Shown here in pieces: positions 13,639-26,151 of a stretch of DNA of 64,000 nt. The DNA is from Chrysomallon squamiferum. Lineage: Eukaryota > Mollusca > Gastropoda > Neomphalida > Peltospiridae. A program made the translations under genes and the position numbers. The notes below the pieces were generated by a model that saw only the letters and a list, made by a program, of their open reading frames with translations, made no database searches and had not been told where the DNA came from. The stretch lies in contig CM022665.1 in assembly GCA_012295275.1 (NCBI GenBank), positions 30,066,457 to 30,130,456 of the forward strand. Direction: 5' to 3'. The stretch's first letter is position 1. The number at the start of each line of letters is the position of its first letter.

Positions 13639-15544
13639 AAAAGACAGAGCGAGCTATGTATGTTAAACATCCCATATATAATGTGCTTGAAGGAAGAAGT
13701 ATGTCAGGGTTAAGAATTCTATTTATATTTAATACAATATTAAGTAAAGTTTTGTACAAGAGACCATATGAAAATTATAAGCTATATCAGCTGCTCCAAA
13801 AAATATTTGGATTTCTGAAGTGTTTGGATTTCAGATTTGCATCTAAGGGATGTTCACCCAATATTAATTAGAATTATAATGAAATTAAAGTTAAAAATAT
13901 TATACCTTTATTTATAATTATTTGATATGTGTGTGTGTATTTTAATGCAGATTAATATTTGTGATTTAAAAAGGTTTTTAATAACTTTTACTTTATTGAT
14001 ATATGTTTGATTAAATTGAACCTTTTACAAAAAAACTATCACATTTATTCACATTTTTAAATACAACAGAAATACTTTCAAACCAGGAGTTCCATAATTA
14101 CATAATTACTTTGTAACAAATTTAAAACATTAACAACCACCACAAAAGCATGTAAAATCTTGATTATATTAATAAAATGAAAAAGTATGTTTGCAAAACA
14201 GATTATCACAATTTTAAGCCTTCTGGATTAAAGAAACATCACTTATATATATACAAATAGATGAAACAAACTAACACAACTCTTTGAAAATATAGACCAG
14301 TGACATCAATGTGGAAATATTTTGATTTTTTGTGATTCAGGTGGGTCACTTAACAAAAAAATGAAAAATTAACTTTTAAATGATCTGTATAATGAAAACT
14401 TATTACAGTTTAAAAAATAAACCTAACAGCTTATGTTCTATCTTCCTCCTTTTAAGTCAAGTTAAATATGCATGATTAAAATATTAAAATGTATATTTAC
14501 TAAGAACATTTTTATATAAAGTAATTAGAGGTCTTTCTCCTCTCATCCATAATTTTCTTTTAAATAATTTTCTAACTTGAAATTTAATTATACAAAGATA
14601 TACTATGTCCTACACATGTTATTAAACAGACAACTGGTAACACTGAAATTAAAAACAAAGGTGGAGATGGTTTTTAATTTTTAAATATCTTTCATTACTG
14701 ATGTATAATCTAGTGTCCTATATTTAAAATTAATTGCAATAAAGTCATCCAGTTTATAAAAATTGTGCATTTGACTCTGATGTATAATTTTAATTTTTGA
14801 GCAACTAAACTGAGCTGTGAATTTAAACTGTAATAAGTAATAACAAAATTATCTGGTTATATGTAATCTGTATATAAAAATATTTAATAATTTTCTTGTG
14901 CTTAATCACAGGCACCTATAAAACATACACTATCAAAAATCTGCTTAAATAGCAGAAAAATACAATTATTTTATTATCTGCACTAGAACAGAAAACTAAA
15001 TTGGAATGTTTTTGAATTATTTTTTATTCTTAACAATTTGGGGTTTTTAAAAATAGATTTATATAACAATTAACTAATAAAAAAAAATTGCTAATTTTAG
15101 TGATCACAGACAAAAAAAAAAAAACTTTATGACAAGCAGGTGTTAACATTATAAAAACAAAATATAATCTCTTAATGAGGTCTTAAGATATCTCAAAAAG
15201 GGAGGAAATACATAAAAATATATAATAATTTGTGAACCTTAAATCTATATCATTTATATAATGGAAAGAAACAGATATTGTAATTGCTTCTGAGCAAAAT
15301 GAAAATCAAAATGTGCAAAATGGGTATATTCAAAATAACTATGCATTGTTTCCTTTTCCAAAGGAAACTAATTTTATTTTCATCACAACTAACAGTGATC
15401 AAAAAAGAAGAAGAGCAAAATAAAAAAATCACTCTATGACACACAGCCATATGCCTTTGAGCTGCTTTCAAACATATAACACAAAAATTAATTTCTAAAT
15501 ATATTAACATAAACAATTACTGCTCAAAAGGCCTAACTGATAAT

Positions 15545-15550
15545 TTTATT
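15545..15550 (-). terminator. AATAAA polyadenylation signal of the lamin-tail/mucin gene
   Basis: On the - strand an AATAAA lies about 90 bases after the stop codon at 15639, the first such hexamer downstream. It would give a short 3'UTR. Use of the site is inferred. Confidence 0.5.
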
Positions 15551-15638
15551 AATTATTTAAAGTTAAACAACAAAGCAGGTCTGTAAATGAAGTTTTGTGC
15601 ATTTCAAATGCAAAGTGCAAGCTGTGAGGCCAGGGTTA

Positions 15639-18600
15639 CTAGGAAGTGAACCTGTTGTACAGTTTGTTTTCAAAACTGGCACCTTGACTACTGCCAACAA
15701 AATCATCCATTTCTGGATTAACAAGATCATCATCCTCTTCATCAAGACGTGTCATTCGGAATTGTCTGAAACGATAACATGTGAATAACAATCCATTAAC
15801 TATATAACAAAGAGAAAACAGTATGACATTTCCACAGTAATGATGTTTATAACAGTTCAGTGTTAAGAAACACATAATGTTTGATAAAAGATAAAAGTTT
15901 TACGTTCAGTTTTGAATACATTTTTTCTATCTGAAGCAAAATGAGTTCAAAACATTTGCAATTGTGGCACACAAAAACAGATATCTTGATCACTATATGT
16001 AATTGTGAGCACTGCATGAATTTTATAGTGAGAACAGATACACAAACACTAAACACTGTTAGCTACTGATACTGATAACTATGATCTACTGATATTCTGT
16101 ATACCAATCACTGTAAGTGTCAAATACCCTGTACACTGATCACCAGGGAAGAGATATCACTACAATAAAAATATATTGTGTACGTTCATCACCATGAGCA
16201 AAATACATTGATGATTATGTGCAAAATACACTCTGTAAATTGTTCACTATGAGCAAAATACACCCTGTAGATTGTTCACTATGAGCAAAATACATTCTGT
16301 ACTTGATCACTATGAACAAAATACATCCTGTACTTGATCACTATGAACAAAATATATCCTTAATATTGATCACTATAATTATGTATTGAATACTGTGATA
16401 ACTACATGTAAAATACATCTTCTACTTTGATCAAAAGAATTATGCAAAATATATCCTGTACACTAATCACTATAGGTTATACAGCATAAGCAAAATATGT
16501 AATGTACATTGATCATTGCAAATTACAGATATCATGTATATTAATCACCCTGAGCTGTAGATATTCTGTATACTATCACTGTAACTTTATAAATGACAGA
16601 TAACCTCAGTTTGTCACTATGAGTAATAAGTAAAATATCCACTACTGTTACTGTCCTTACAATCACCAGGGACACTTTAATATTACACAAATCACTGTCA
16701 CCAGTGGACATCATCTGTATTGACCAACAGAGTAGGATGCTTATATTGAACAAAATCTAAACAAGGATTATCTGTCAGCAAATTACAATGTACTTTTAAA
16801 ATGTTTGAAATAAACAGTTATTCAGTTTTTTCAGTATTAGTCATCTTTCATTAACTGCTAATTCCTGTATTAAACAAAATAGTAATACAATTTTTCCTAT
16901 TTAAAAGTAAAATATTTCTGCTTCTTCTGGATTTAATTATTTATCTTTCTCTCAACCTTTTTTTTTTTTTTGTTTATTTTATAAATAAGCACTTACAAGA
17001 CCCCTCTTCTTTTCTTCCGCAAATAGATGATAACCACAACTACTATGATCAAAAAAACTGCAAGACAGGACATAACCACAGCTATTGTTTCCTTGATATT
17101 TCCTGTAATGTAAATTGTTTAGGGAATAAAATTATGAATAATAATAATAATAATAATAAATAATAACAAATATTTAAAAACAAATATATATACTTATTTA
17201 TATAATATATATATGTATGTGATAAAACTGTAGGAAATGTTAAACATTTGCAAAAATGTAGGTAATATATTTAACTCAGAAAAATGAACATTTTACATTT
17301 CTACAATTTTACCACTACACTATAACAACAATGGAAACTAAGTAAGTAATGTATATAATCAGACAATGACATGAATTGGTGATAAATAAAATAGAATGTG
17401 TTCTTCAAAAAAAAAAAAAAAAAAAAAAATATTAATTTGTATGGTATTTTGTATTAATTTTATATTAAAATTACCATCATGTTTAGCTGGACTGGTATTC
17501 AGACACTGGTTCTTGCAGTTGGTATCCACCTGGTACATCTTACTGTTTATAGTCAAATGTGGTGTTTTCTTAATGAAATCGTTGTAAAATGTAAACATCT
17601 TGTTGGCCAGATTAGCATCAGAAGCCTCAAGAAATGCTTCAAATATTAAACTTCCACAATGGTATTTAGGTACTGAAAATTAAAAAAAATTAATTAAAAA
17701 ATTTAAAAAAAAAATTATATCCTTCAATTCTGTTTCATGTGTATTTATTAAATTTTCATGGAATAGTTTCAGTTTTTCCTAATACTGAAAAATGGAAAAT
17801 GAATAATAAAAAAAAAGACACAATCAGTTTCATGAAAGAATCACATCCTTCAGTTTTGATTAGCTTGTATTTATTATATTTTCAAGAAATGCTTCAAACA
17901 TTTTATAACCTTCCACAATGGTATTTGGCCACTGAAAAATGGAAGAAAAAAAAAAATTATATATACAAACTGTTTCATATTCTTTGGTTTTGTTTGGCTT
18001 GTATTAATAAATTTCAAAGAATGCTTCAGTTATTAAATTTCCACTGTACTATTTAGATAGTTACGAAATAGAAGGAACAACAAAAGACATGATCAGTTTC
18101 ATATCATTCAATTTTGGTTACTTTGTAATTGTTAAATTTTCTATATAATAAAAGGTAATGATAAAAAATTAATTTATGATAATGTTATTCTTTAGTTTAC
18201 ATATCCATTCTTAATAATAGGAGTTTCCTCTGGAAATTATAATAAAGTTAATAATTTGCCAAATTTTAAATGCTGTGTGTGTGTGTACATGTATTTTGTT
18301 TGATATTAATCTAATATATATTTATACACTTAATCAAAGAAATGGAAAGATTCTTTCTTAAAGATATAACTGAACTAATGTAAATTAGCTACGTTTATGT
18401 TTTACAATGTATCCATCTCACTTGAAAATTAATTTTTAAAATTGTTAGAAAGCACAGTTTGCTATAAACTACTGCTTAGAGAGATGAGGAAACGTTCCAG
18501 CCACTCCTGTAAAAATGCTATCAGATCTAGTTCTGAGTTATCCAATATCAGAAAATTTCTGAAATCCAAAACCAACGTAACATAAATGTCTGTCTATAAC

Positions 18601-21000
18601 ACTACCTCCAGGCTGTAAATTTAAGCTAAATGTGAAAAGTAAATGGTTTTCTGTGTTCAGATTTGATTCCCAAGTTTATTCCTAAAAATGAAATTTTCTG
18701 AAATCTGACAATCTTTTGGACCTAAGCATTTCAGATAAAAAAGGATTTTCTGTATGTGGGGAACTTCATGGGAATTTTTCTTACAGACATGACATTTTGA
18801 CACCCTCATACTATGCTTCTATGAAAACTTGTGTACTTTTTTATACCTTTTGTGTTAAAAGAAGCCATGTTTATTTCAAACAAGAATTTAAAAAAAAAAA
18901 ATTGGCTTTACATATTAAAAGAGTATGACAGATGTGATATCATTTGGACACCAGGAATGTTTTTGTAAATATAACTTATGAATTCTGCTCTCTTGTATCT
19001 TCTGTTTTAAATCCTTAGAATGTTTTAGTTAGATCACTAGACTGTTAGCAGTGACATGCAAAGAAAATACACAATACCAGTGATGTAATTATAAAAATAA
19101 ACGATTAAACAATAAAAGTAACATGATATGCATTTTGTCAGTCAACAAAGTTACCTCATTAAATGACAGGATACAATGAAATGAAAAATTAACCTCAGCT
19201 GTATTATATACATTTATGACATTTGCAAAATAATGTGCGTCTCACATGTTTATCAAGCATGCTTACATTTAAATAACATGGTAGATATTCCACACTGACA
19301 GCTATCTGCTACTTTAAAAACCAGAGTATCACGAAGCTCATTTCGTGCACTCTGGGTCTTGAAATCTTTGCAGTTGGCATCAATCAGTTTCAGCTGGATC
19401 TTGTTCCCATGTCCAGTATGACACTTATTTTCTTTTTGTTTGGAAGGAGGGGAGAGATAAAATGCACTGGAATTCTTCAACCATTCTGCACATCTGTTTA
19501 TGGTGTAGTTACGTCCTGTAATCTTTCTTTTAAAAAAAGAAAAAGAAAAATTAAGAAAAAAGATCTCATCAGAAACATTCAGGAAGTAATATTTTATTTA
19601 ACAAAGTTTTCAACATATTTTTATAAATCTAAGTTTTTAATTTTTAAATAAGTGCTGTTTTCTATTTCAAACTAAATAAAATCAAAATACATTTAATGAG
19701 TAAGTTTTGTGATTTGCACCTACTGGTCAGAGAAAGCAATTACTGTTATCAGCTGTGGCCTTTTTATATCATAAATATATGTCACTATAAATTACAGATA
19801 TCATGTATAAAGATCACAGAATAAAAAATCCTGATAAATAAAAAAGAAGTGTTAATGCTACACTTTTTCGATTAATAACAAGGTTTATTTTATGTGCAAC
19901 TTGCCAGAGACAAAAAAGTACATGGATTTTGATATACATGTTGTGGGATAGGAAATGCTTGTAATATTGATTATTTAAAAAAACACCAATAAAAAAAAAA
20001 ACCTCCATATAATGATATATATATTGTTGAAAAACAGGGGTTTCTATTTAGTAAATATTTTGAGAGTTATATAATCCATGAAACCTTAATTTTCTGTCCC
20101 TTTAAAACATATATATACAATGGCCAGTAATAACTGAAAAAACATATTTAATAAATTAAAACTGCAAAATACTTCAGTGTCATCAGAATTTTTTTTTATT
20201 TCTACAGAAGCATTACCATAAAAGATTTTTTATAAATATTTTTGTAGCTGCTTGACAGAGCAAAAGTAATGTGGGAATCTCTTTTGGATTATAATATTCA
20301 AATTCTTGAAAAACAACTGACATAAAATATACATCTTGTTATCATATTACAGTTCATCAGCATAATAGTTCAGTGATGAAAATGATAGCCTATGTAACTG
20401 CTTAGCTGTCATAATGATATTAGTTGATCAGAAATTGGTAGAATAAACTGCTATTTTAAACTAAATTGATTTTAAATTTTGGTAGATAAAAGCAATTTAA
20501 ACTGATGGTTTTTTTTAAAAACACAATTAAATTTAATTCCATATATATGAAGCCCTAAGAAACCCATTTTGCATAAAAAATTAAAAAACAAACAAACAAT
20601 TTTAAAATAAAAAATGTAACTTACTCAGGGTTCAAAATGAATGGATGTGTCCTTCTGTTTCCAACAAAAGTATTTAATGCTTGTGAACTAATCTGTTCAT
20701 AGCTTTTAGCAACAACGAGGACATCCAACAAACCAGACATGTTTAAATTTAATCCTTTTTTACAAGTGATAGATGTCTCCCATTTTGTTTTGTCAAACAG
20801 AGCAATGACAAATGCTGTTGTGTTCACTGGAACGTTCTAGATTATAATGAAAAACAAAATACAATAAATACTAAATAAAAGTTTAGACTTTTGGTCTAAT
20901 TTTAAAAAAATAATATGTGTTTGAAAAGGATTTGGGGAATTTTAAAATTTATTTAATTGGGTTCTCCCTGCCCCCCTTAATTCTTTTAGGTATGTGTATA

Positions 21001-21041
<41 letters not shown>

Positions 21042-23095
21042 TATTTTTTTAAACTGTTTAAATCAGTTGGTTTAGTCATTAGTAGAAACTTTTGAAAAAA
21101 AAACAAAAAAACATATATATATATATATATTCTGACCTGAAATATTTTAAAATTAATTAAAATAATTAAATCATAATATTAGGGGTAAAATAAATAAGAA
21201 CAATATTAAAACAGTAACAAAAAGAATTAAAAAAGAATTAAAAAATTTAAGAAAAAGAAAGAAAAGAATCCTAACTTACATCAGGTATGGGAAAAATTTC
21301 AAATTCAGACATTTGTGATGAAACTGAATTATTGATTTTGATGTCATGAAGACATTTGTTTTCTACCCCATCAAAAAGAACCAGTGAGAGATCAGGATAA
21401 CCACCTTGCTGTAAACCTGGAAGTAAGCATAATATTACTTTCATCACTTTTTCTGTTGAAGTATATTTAGATGTATCTGTGTGTGTCTTATATATATATA
21501 TATATATATATGTAGAAGGAGAAAAGCTGAATATATATTTTTTAATTTACCATTTAGACAATCTGTCAAATATTAGAAATTTATATAGAATGGTATTTTT
21601 AGGAATACTGAATGTGGAAATTGATTGCTTTCTAACACAATTTTGCAAAGACAATGAATAATAAAATAAAGTTTTTCAAAAATTTACTACATAATTAAAA
21701 CAAAACAATAAAGTTTACATCAACTGAATATAAATTCATAATGTGTGTCTTTAACTGCTGTGTCAAATTAATTTCTTGTATGTATCATACCTGTATGTTT
21801 GTAAATCTGCAAATTCATATTAAAATACTGTATTTGTATACTGAAATAATTTAAACTTTTTAATAAAATTCATAAGCAATTTTTGTTTTAATGTAGACAT
21901 ACATGTATTAAATTAGATATAAATGTGTAAATAATAAAAAATAAATACTGTGCAAAAAAAAAAATTGTTTAAAATGATACTTTTTTTAAAAATGTTACTA
22001 TTTAAACATTTTATGTAATGAAACTAAAGTAACTTATAAATCATGAAATAAAAATAAAAACAAAACAAAAGAAACATTACCTTTAAGCTCTACAAAATGG
22101 CCCTTTTCAGCGACTATAAGACTGACTTCATTAATCATCACCTGTTTCTGAGGTCTGACAGTTGGTGTTGTCATAGCTGTTGAACTGCTGCTAGATGTCT
22201 GAGATGTGGAGCTTGTACTGGTTGAGGGAGAAGTAGATTCCGATGATGCAGCAGAACTTGTAGAAGCCGCTTGTTTAGTAGAAGATATGTTTACTTTGGG
22301 AGCTGAAGAAGTGGATCCTAAGGCAGATGAAACCGTTGTTGACATAGCAGCTGTAGAGTTACCAGTTGTAGAATGAGTGTTTGTTGTATCAGGAGGTATA
22401 GATGAAGAGTTAGTAGTTGTCAAATTAGAAGATGTTGTTCCTAGAACTGCAGTACTGGTTGGAGATACTGCAGATGTAATACTAATAGTTGCAGCTGTGG
22501 CAGTCTTACTGGCTGATTGTGTTGTGGGTACTGAAGTATTTGAACTTCCATACCCTGTAGCTGGTTGTACTGTTGTTGGAATGACAGATGATGTATGATT
22601 TTCAAAGTCAGTAGAATCTGTCAGATAATAAGATCCATTTTGCCAGGACAAGAATTCAGTTGCTACAGGTGTATTGTTGAAGTAATTTACCGTTATATTA
22701 AGAGCATGTGACAGATTTGTGGCTACTTGATCTAGTTGTGAGGAACAATTAAAACAATAAACTGCTGAACTTAACAGTTTTGTACTATCAAGGTCAGTGA
22801 TGTTAGAAAAACTGCCATTGAATACAGCAACTCCACCCAGATGTATTAAAGTGTGATTTATTTGAAGACTGAGAACTATATCCGACTGTTTCTTGGTTTC
22901 CTCGATATACTGGGTGTGATTGTTTCTACTGGAATATATCACCACTGTTATATTGTTGGCCAGTTCACCGAAGTTGGCTTTAATCTCAATATGAGGTAAT
23001 GTCCCCCAGAGCTTTATTTCAGTTATGTTTACCTCAGCCAATGTAAAACACATGACCAAAGAAAAGAACAGAATGTGACAAGTCAGCATTTTCAT
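15639..23095 (-). CDS. Type I membrane glycoprotein with two lamin-tail-like modules and a mucin stalk
   Basis: Seven coding exons: 23095-22081, 21416-21280, 20836-20625, 19526-19267, 17672-17475, 17102-16997, 15765-15639. They join in phase into 684 aa. Residues 1-20 form a signal peptide (MKMLTCHILFF...). Residues about 21-165 hold a divergent first module (VNITEIKLWG...) with many N-glycosylation sequons. Residues about 168-318 are a Ser/Thr/Ala/Pro-rich stalk, surely O-glycosylated if secreted. Residues about 322-480 form a second module with the lamin-tail-like pattern: INEVSLIV, HFVELKG, LSLVLFDG, FVIALFD, GLLDVLVV, and a closing NRC...LSPPSKQKENKC. A Cys-containing region (SCQCGIS; DTNCKNQC) precedes one helix at about 613-635 and a basic stop-transfer RKKRRG. 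The 49-residue tail is acidic (DEEDDD) and holds YNRF, a YxxPhi-type endocytic motif. The exon at 19526 is placed at the acceptor that keeps the frame; the alternative at 19515 would break it. I recognise the architecture but know no gene name; ligand and function are unknown. Confidence 0.85.
16070..16560. repeat. Degenerate minisatellite of about 40 bp in the last intron of the mucin-like gene
   Basis: Copies of a unit containing GATCACTATGAACAAAATA and CATCCTGTACTT recur roughly every 38-42 bases, best conserved between 16185 and 16370 and increasingly diverged on both sides. It sits between the transmembrane exon and the cytoplasmic-tail exon. Confidence 0.85.
17630..18140. repeat. Four tandem units of about 130 bp derived from an exon-intron boundary
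   Basis: Units begin near 17630, 17761, 17882 and 18013. The first covers the 5' end of the coding exon 17672-17475 and its 3' splice site. The following three are diverged copies lying in the upstream intron. Shared landmarks are AGAAATGCTTCAAA, CTTCCACAATGGTATTT, ACTGAAAAATGGAA and GTTTCAT. Confidence 0.85.
18520..18765. mobile_element. Possible small DNA-transposon relic
   Basis: The segment carries a TATC-AGAAAATTTCTGAAATCC motif at one side and, at the other, GAAATTTTCTGAAATC followed by CCTAAGCATTTCAGATAA. The pair is partly inverted and recalls ends of Tigger-like elements. No target duplication was identified, so the call is weak. It lies in an intron of the mucin-like gene. Confidence 0.3.
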
Positions 23096-24046
23096 CTTGA
23101 TAAACTTTTGATGATTTGTTTATATTACTTCATACATGCATGCTTCTAAAATTAAATGAAAACAAACAAGTATTAACTATTGTATACACTTAATGACAGT
23201 TGAATAAAAAAAAAGTTGTTTTGTGAAAACATTTTTTTAGAAATGAATACAATACAAATAAATAAATAAATTTGTATTATTGTTATAATTAAAAATAAAT
23301 TGATACTTTAAACTATTTCCAGTGCTGATTACTATTTTCAGAGATGGAGGTCAGATTACTCACACAATACTTACGCCTATTTATTATTATTATTATTATT
23401 TTAGGTATGAATGAATGATCATTTAATGACATCCAGCACAAAATATATATTGGATGTCAAATCAAAAATAAATACATTATTTGAAATGTTAGTGAGTAAA
23501 ATAAATAGAACTAAAAAGTAATTATACATTTACAAAATCTAATTACAGACATGACTTGCTTATTGTAGGCAAGGCCAGTAACCTGTAACCCCCTCAAAAA
23601 TTGACAACTTTAATTTTTATGTAAGATGGTAATGATCCAAACTGATTTAAGTTTAACTGCTGAAAAAAAAAAAAAAATGTTTTGGAAGTAACAATGAACT
23701 GAGAATAAACCATTATCAACAATGAACTATTACTGGTATATTTTATTTTATTTTATTTTATTTTTATTTTTTCCAAAAAAAATTACATGTAATGCATCTT
23801 ATAGGGTCTGTGTTCTAGGTGGCTTAATGGTAGCACCTAGATTCTAGAATTAACATGTGGTTGTTATTGCTTTTGCTTATTTACTTTCTATTTCCCCCAA
23901 CCATGGTGGTTGAAAATATCATCTTTTCTTTCCATACTGTTGGTCAGATGAATAATATTTTATTTAAACTGGTGGCATTTCATTATTTATTTTTATTTTT
24001 ATTTTTTTGTGTGGTACTTTCACTGACAGGATAATCATAATGTATA
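23096..24046. other. 5' flank of the mucin-like gene, no coding sequence seen
   Basis: A/T-rich sequence with short poly(A), ATT and TTTTA repeats. The 5'UTR and promoter of the - strand gene must begin in this interval or beyond the transposon relic; no TATA box or noncoding exon could be picked with confidence. Confidence 0.5.
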
Positions 24047-25341
24047 GGGTAAGGTGGGGGTAATTCTGGTCCCCTTTTCCATTCAACCTCACCTACAGTT
24101 TCACAGATAAAAGGAAACAACAAAATGGAGTGAATAATGTGTTGTATATCTATTTCTGCTTCAAAATACACAAACACTATATGCATAGTGCTTATACTTT
24201 TGAAATGGGAACCTGGTTAAAAATTGTTATCATGGGCCAAATTTACCCCGATGATTTGGGGTAAATCTGGCCCCCACATTCACGATGTATTTTGGTCCTC
24301 AAATTTGTTGTACTGATTATTGCTATGTAGTCATTGTCTACAAATAATAATTAGTCCTAATCATAATATAAGTCATATTCAAAACTTCAACAAACAAAAC
24401 TCCTCGACAAATATGACCCAAGAATACAATATCTTTCAAGTCTGTACCAGCTCGGATTTCGCAAGGATCAAGACAGTACCAATTTGGGCACCGTCACATC
24501 CTATGAACTCGTCAGAATTCATTCCATCATCAACTCTGCCACAGAGTTCACATTTTTCTTTGTGTGTCTACTACATTTCTGTTTTCTAATTCAGGCTTGT
24601 CACCATCAACATTTTCTTTGACTGCATCCACCAGTTCTGCTGTTTTGACTTTGCTATCTTCTTCTGGGTTTTTTTGTAGTTTTGCCTCTCTCACCTTTGC
24701 TTTCTTTGCCTTGTCTTCCTCCTCCTGCTTCTTCTTCTCTGCTAACTCTTCTTCATATCTCTTGACACTTTCTTCTTCTGTCAATGCCTTAGCATATCTT
24801 ATCCTCTTGGTTTTATTTGAAGTTTGACAATGTGCCCCACCAGACATTCAGTTGTTTGAAAAAACTTAAATAAAACTCAGAATGGACTATATCAATGACA
24901 AAACTATTGATTTTACCACCAAATATTTGGGCCAGATTCACCCTATCCATGGGGGCCAGAATTGCCCCAAGTGGTGGAATAAAATAAAGCACATATTTCT
25001 TGCCTAATTACCACATGTTAATCAAGTTTCTTCTGCTGAACTTTATTAATTGATGATATGTTTATGTTATAACTTATCACTAACCTTATGTCTATAGGAT
25101 TGAAAAAATAACACTTATTTTTAAAACCTCATGATGCACTTTTTTTTAAAACCTTGTTGTTTTCATTACTTTCATGGTCACTATACTTCACATGCAAATG
25201 GCTGATTACCTACATCCTTTGTTCTAATGAGAGATAGGACGGTTCTATTTATATCAACAAAGTTCAGAAATCTGCACAGAACAGTATATTGGCTGCAAGT
25301 CATAATAAACCTTGGGGGGCCAGAATTACCCCACCTTACCC
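24047..25341 (-). mobile_element. Pogo/Tigger-like DNA transposon relic, non-autonomous (1.3 kb)
   Basis: The ends are inverted copies of GGGTAAGGTGGGGTAATTCTGG, at 24047 and ending at 25341, and both are flanked by TA, the target duplication of the Tc1/mariner/pogo group. Related G-rich motifs recur inside (about 24230-24280 and 24930-24975). The only coding remnant is on the - strand and resembles the charged C-terminus of pogo-type transposases; the catalytic DDE domain is missing, so the copy cannot move by itself. Confidence 0.85.
24548..24847 (-). pseudogene. C-terminal fragment of a pogo-like transposase
   Basis: A 99-codon frame rich in Lys and Glu (RYAKALTEEESVKRYEEELA, then EKKKQEEEDKAKKAKVREAK). 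The pattern of 'LT.EE....EEE.AEKKK' is typical of the tail after the DDE domain in pogo/Tigger/jerky proteins. It lies inside the terminal-inverted-repeat element 24047-25341. An alternative is an unrelated small coiled-coil protein, but the position argues for a transposase remnant. Confidence 0.65.
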
Positions 25342-26150
25342 TATGTATTGTGACATCATGAACTGATTCAAATACACAGTTAATAATTTAGCAATACAAC
25401 TCGATTCCCGAACTTTGTTATTTACCATATAAACGTAGCGATTAAATCATTAATCAACACCAAAAAAAAGTTAACATTACTGAAATATATTGGCTTACAC
25501 AAGTTATCATATGTGTTTAATTTTTTCTTCCCTTTTTAAAATTATATTAAAGGCAATACCCAAACGATAAAGACAATGTATTAAGTGACCTTGCTAACCT
25601 CAAATGCTGACTAAAACAACTATTAATAATTTATAATGCGTGTCAATACCTTACTTTAGATACGCATTAAAATGATTAAAGATATTGAAAGACAACACAA
25701 GTGCCTGTGTAGGGTTCATTATCTGTTGCTAAGATTTCAATATACTAACTAAATTATGTTACCTTCAACATCTGGTATTACAATTATACACCTCCTCTGC
25801 GTACATGAGAATGCATATGTATCATCTTCCAGGTGTACTGCTTTTTGTTGACTTGGCCTTTGTCATACATGATAGACTGTTTCAATCTATTCGACGTAAC
25901 CGAACAGAAAGCAACAGTTAAAAGTAGGGGAATCCCATACTTAACTTTCCAAACCAATCAATAAAAGTAGTAAGAATAATAAAACTAGGGACAAAATCTA
26001 AGCAATTAATATTTCATAAATAAAGATTAAATATATATTACTAAATAGTTTTTAAATATATTTTGTTACATTTTGTTTTTAAACTAATGCTACTTTTTAT
26101 ATAAAATATATATATATTATGGTTTAGTTTACCTGATTTATGGCGGGATA
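25342..26150. other. POLE2 promoter-side intergenic DNA
   Basis: Holds the presumed POLE2 promoter and 5'UTR, and possibly the start of the divergent mucin-like gene. Sequence is less A/T-biased around 25640-25930. No clear TATA element or initiator is defined from sequence alone. Confidence 0.45.
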
Positions 26151-26151
26151 A
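26140..26151 (+). promoter_or_regulatory. Four-codon upstream ORF overlapping the POLE2 start
   Basis: ATG GCG GGA TAA precedes the POLE2 ATG, and the last A of the uORF stop is the first A of the real start (TAATG). If the transcript begins upstream of 26140, this minimal uORF (Met-Ala-Gly-stop) would have to be bypassed or followed by reinitiation. Confidence 0.6.

Larger units (their letters stand above)
6494..15638. other. Tail-to-tail gap: probable numb 3'UTR and downstream A/T-rich DNA
   Basis: No protein-coding segment is recognised between the numb stop and the stop of the opposing gene. Several AATAAA signals follow numb (for example near 8041, 9269, 9886, 11131 and 11446), so the 3'UTR end cannot be fixed; a UTR of up to about 5 kb is possible. 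The stretch also contains a poly(A) block near 11210-11240 and a long GA microsatellite at about 13559-13638. The region near 13,800-13,860 faintly resembles a transposon end (see rejected items). Confidence 0.55.

Noticed and set aside
13656-13871. 71-codon ORF beside the GA microsatellite
   Set aside because: It contains TTTGGATTTCAGATTTGCAT followed by AAGGGATGTTCACCC, which resembles a decayed Tigger-like end more than a gene; too weak to call either way.
22377-22598. 73-codon + strand ORF opposite the mucin stalk
   Set aside because: It is the antisense shadow of the Ser/Thr-rich repeats.
24564-24827. 87-codon + strand Ser/Phe-rich ORF
   Set aside because: It is the antisense shadow of the Lys/Glu-rich transposase fragment on the - strand.
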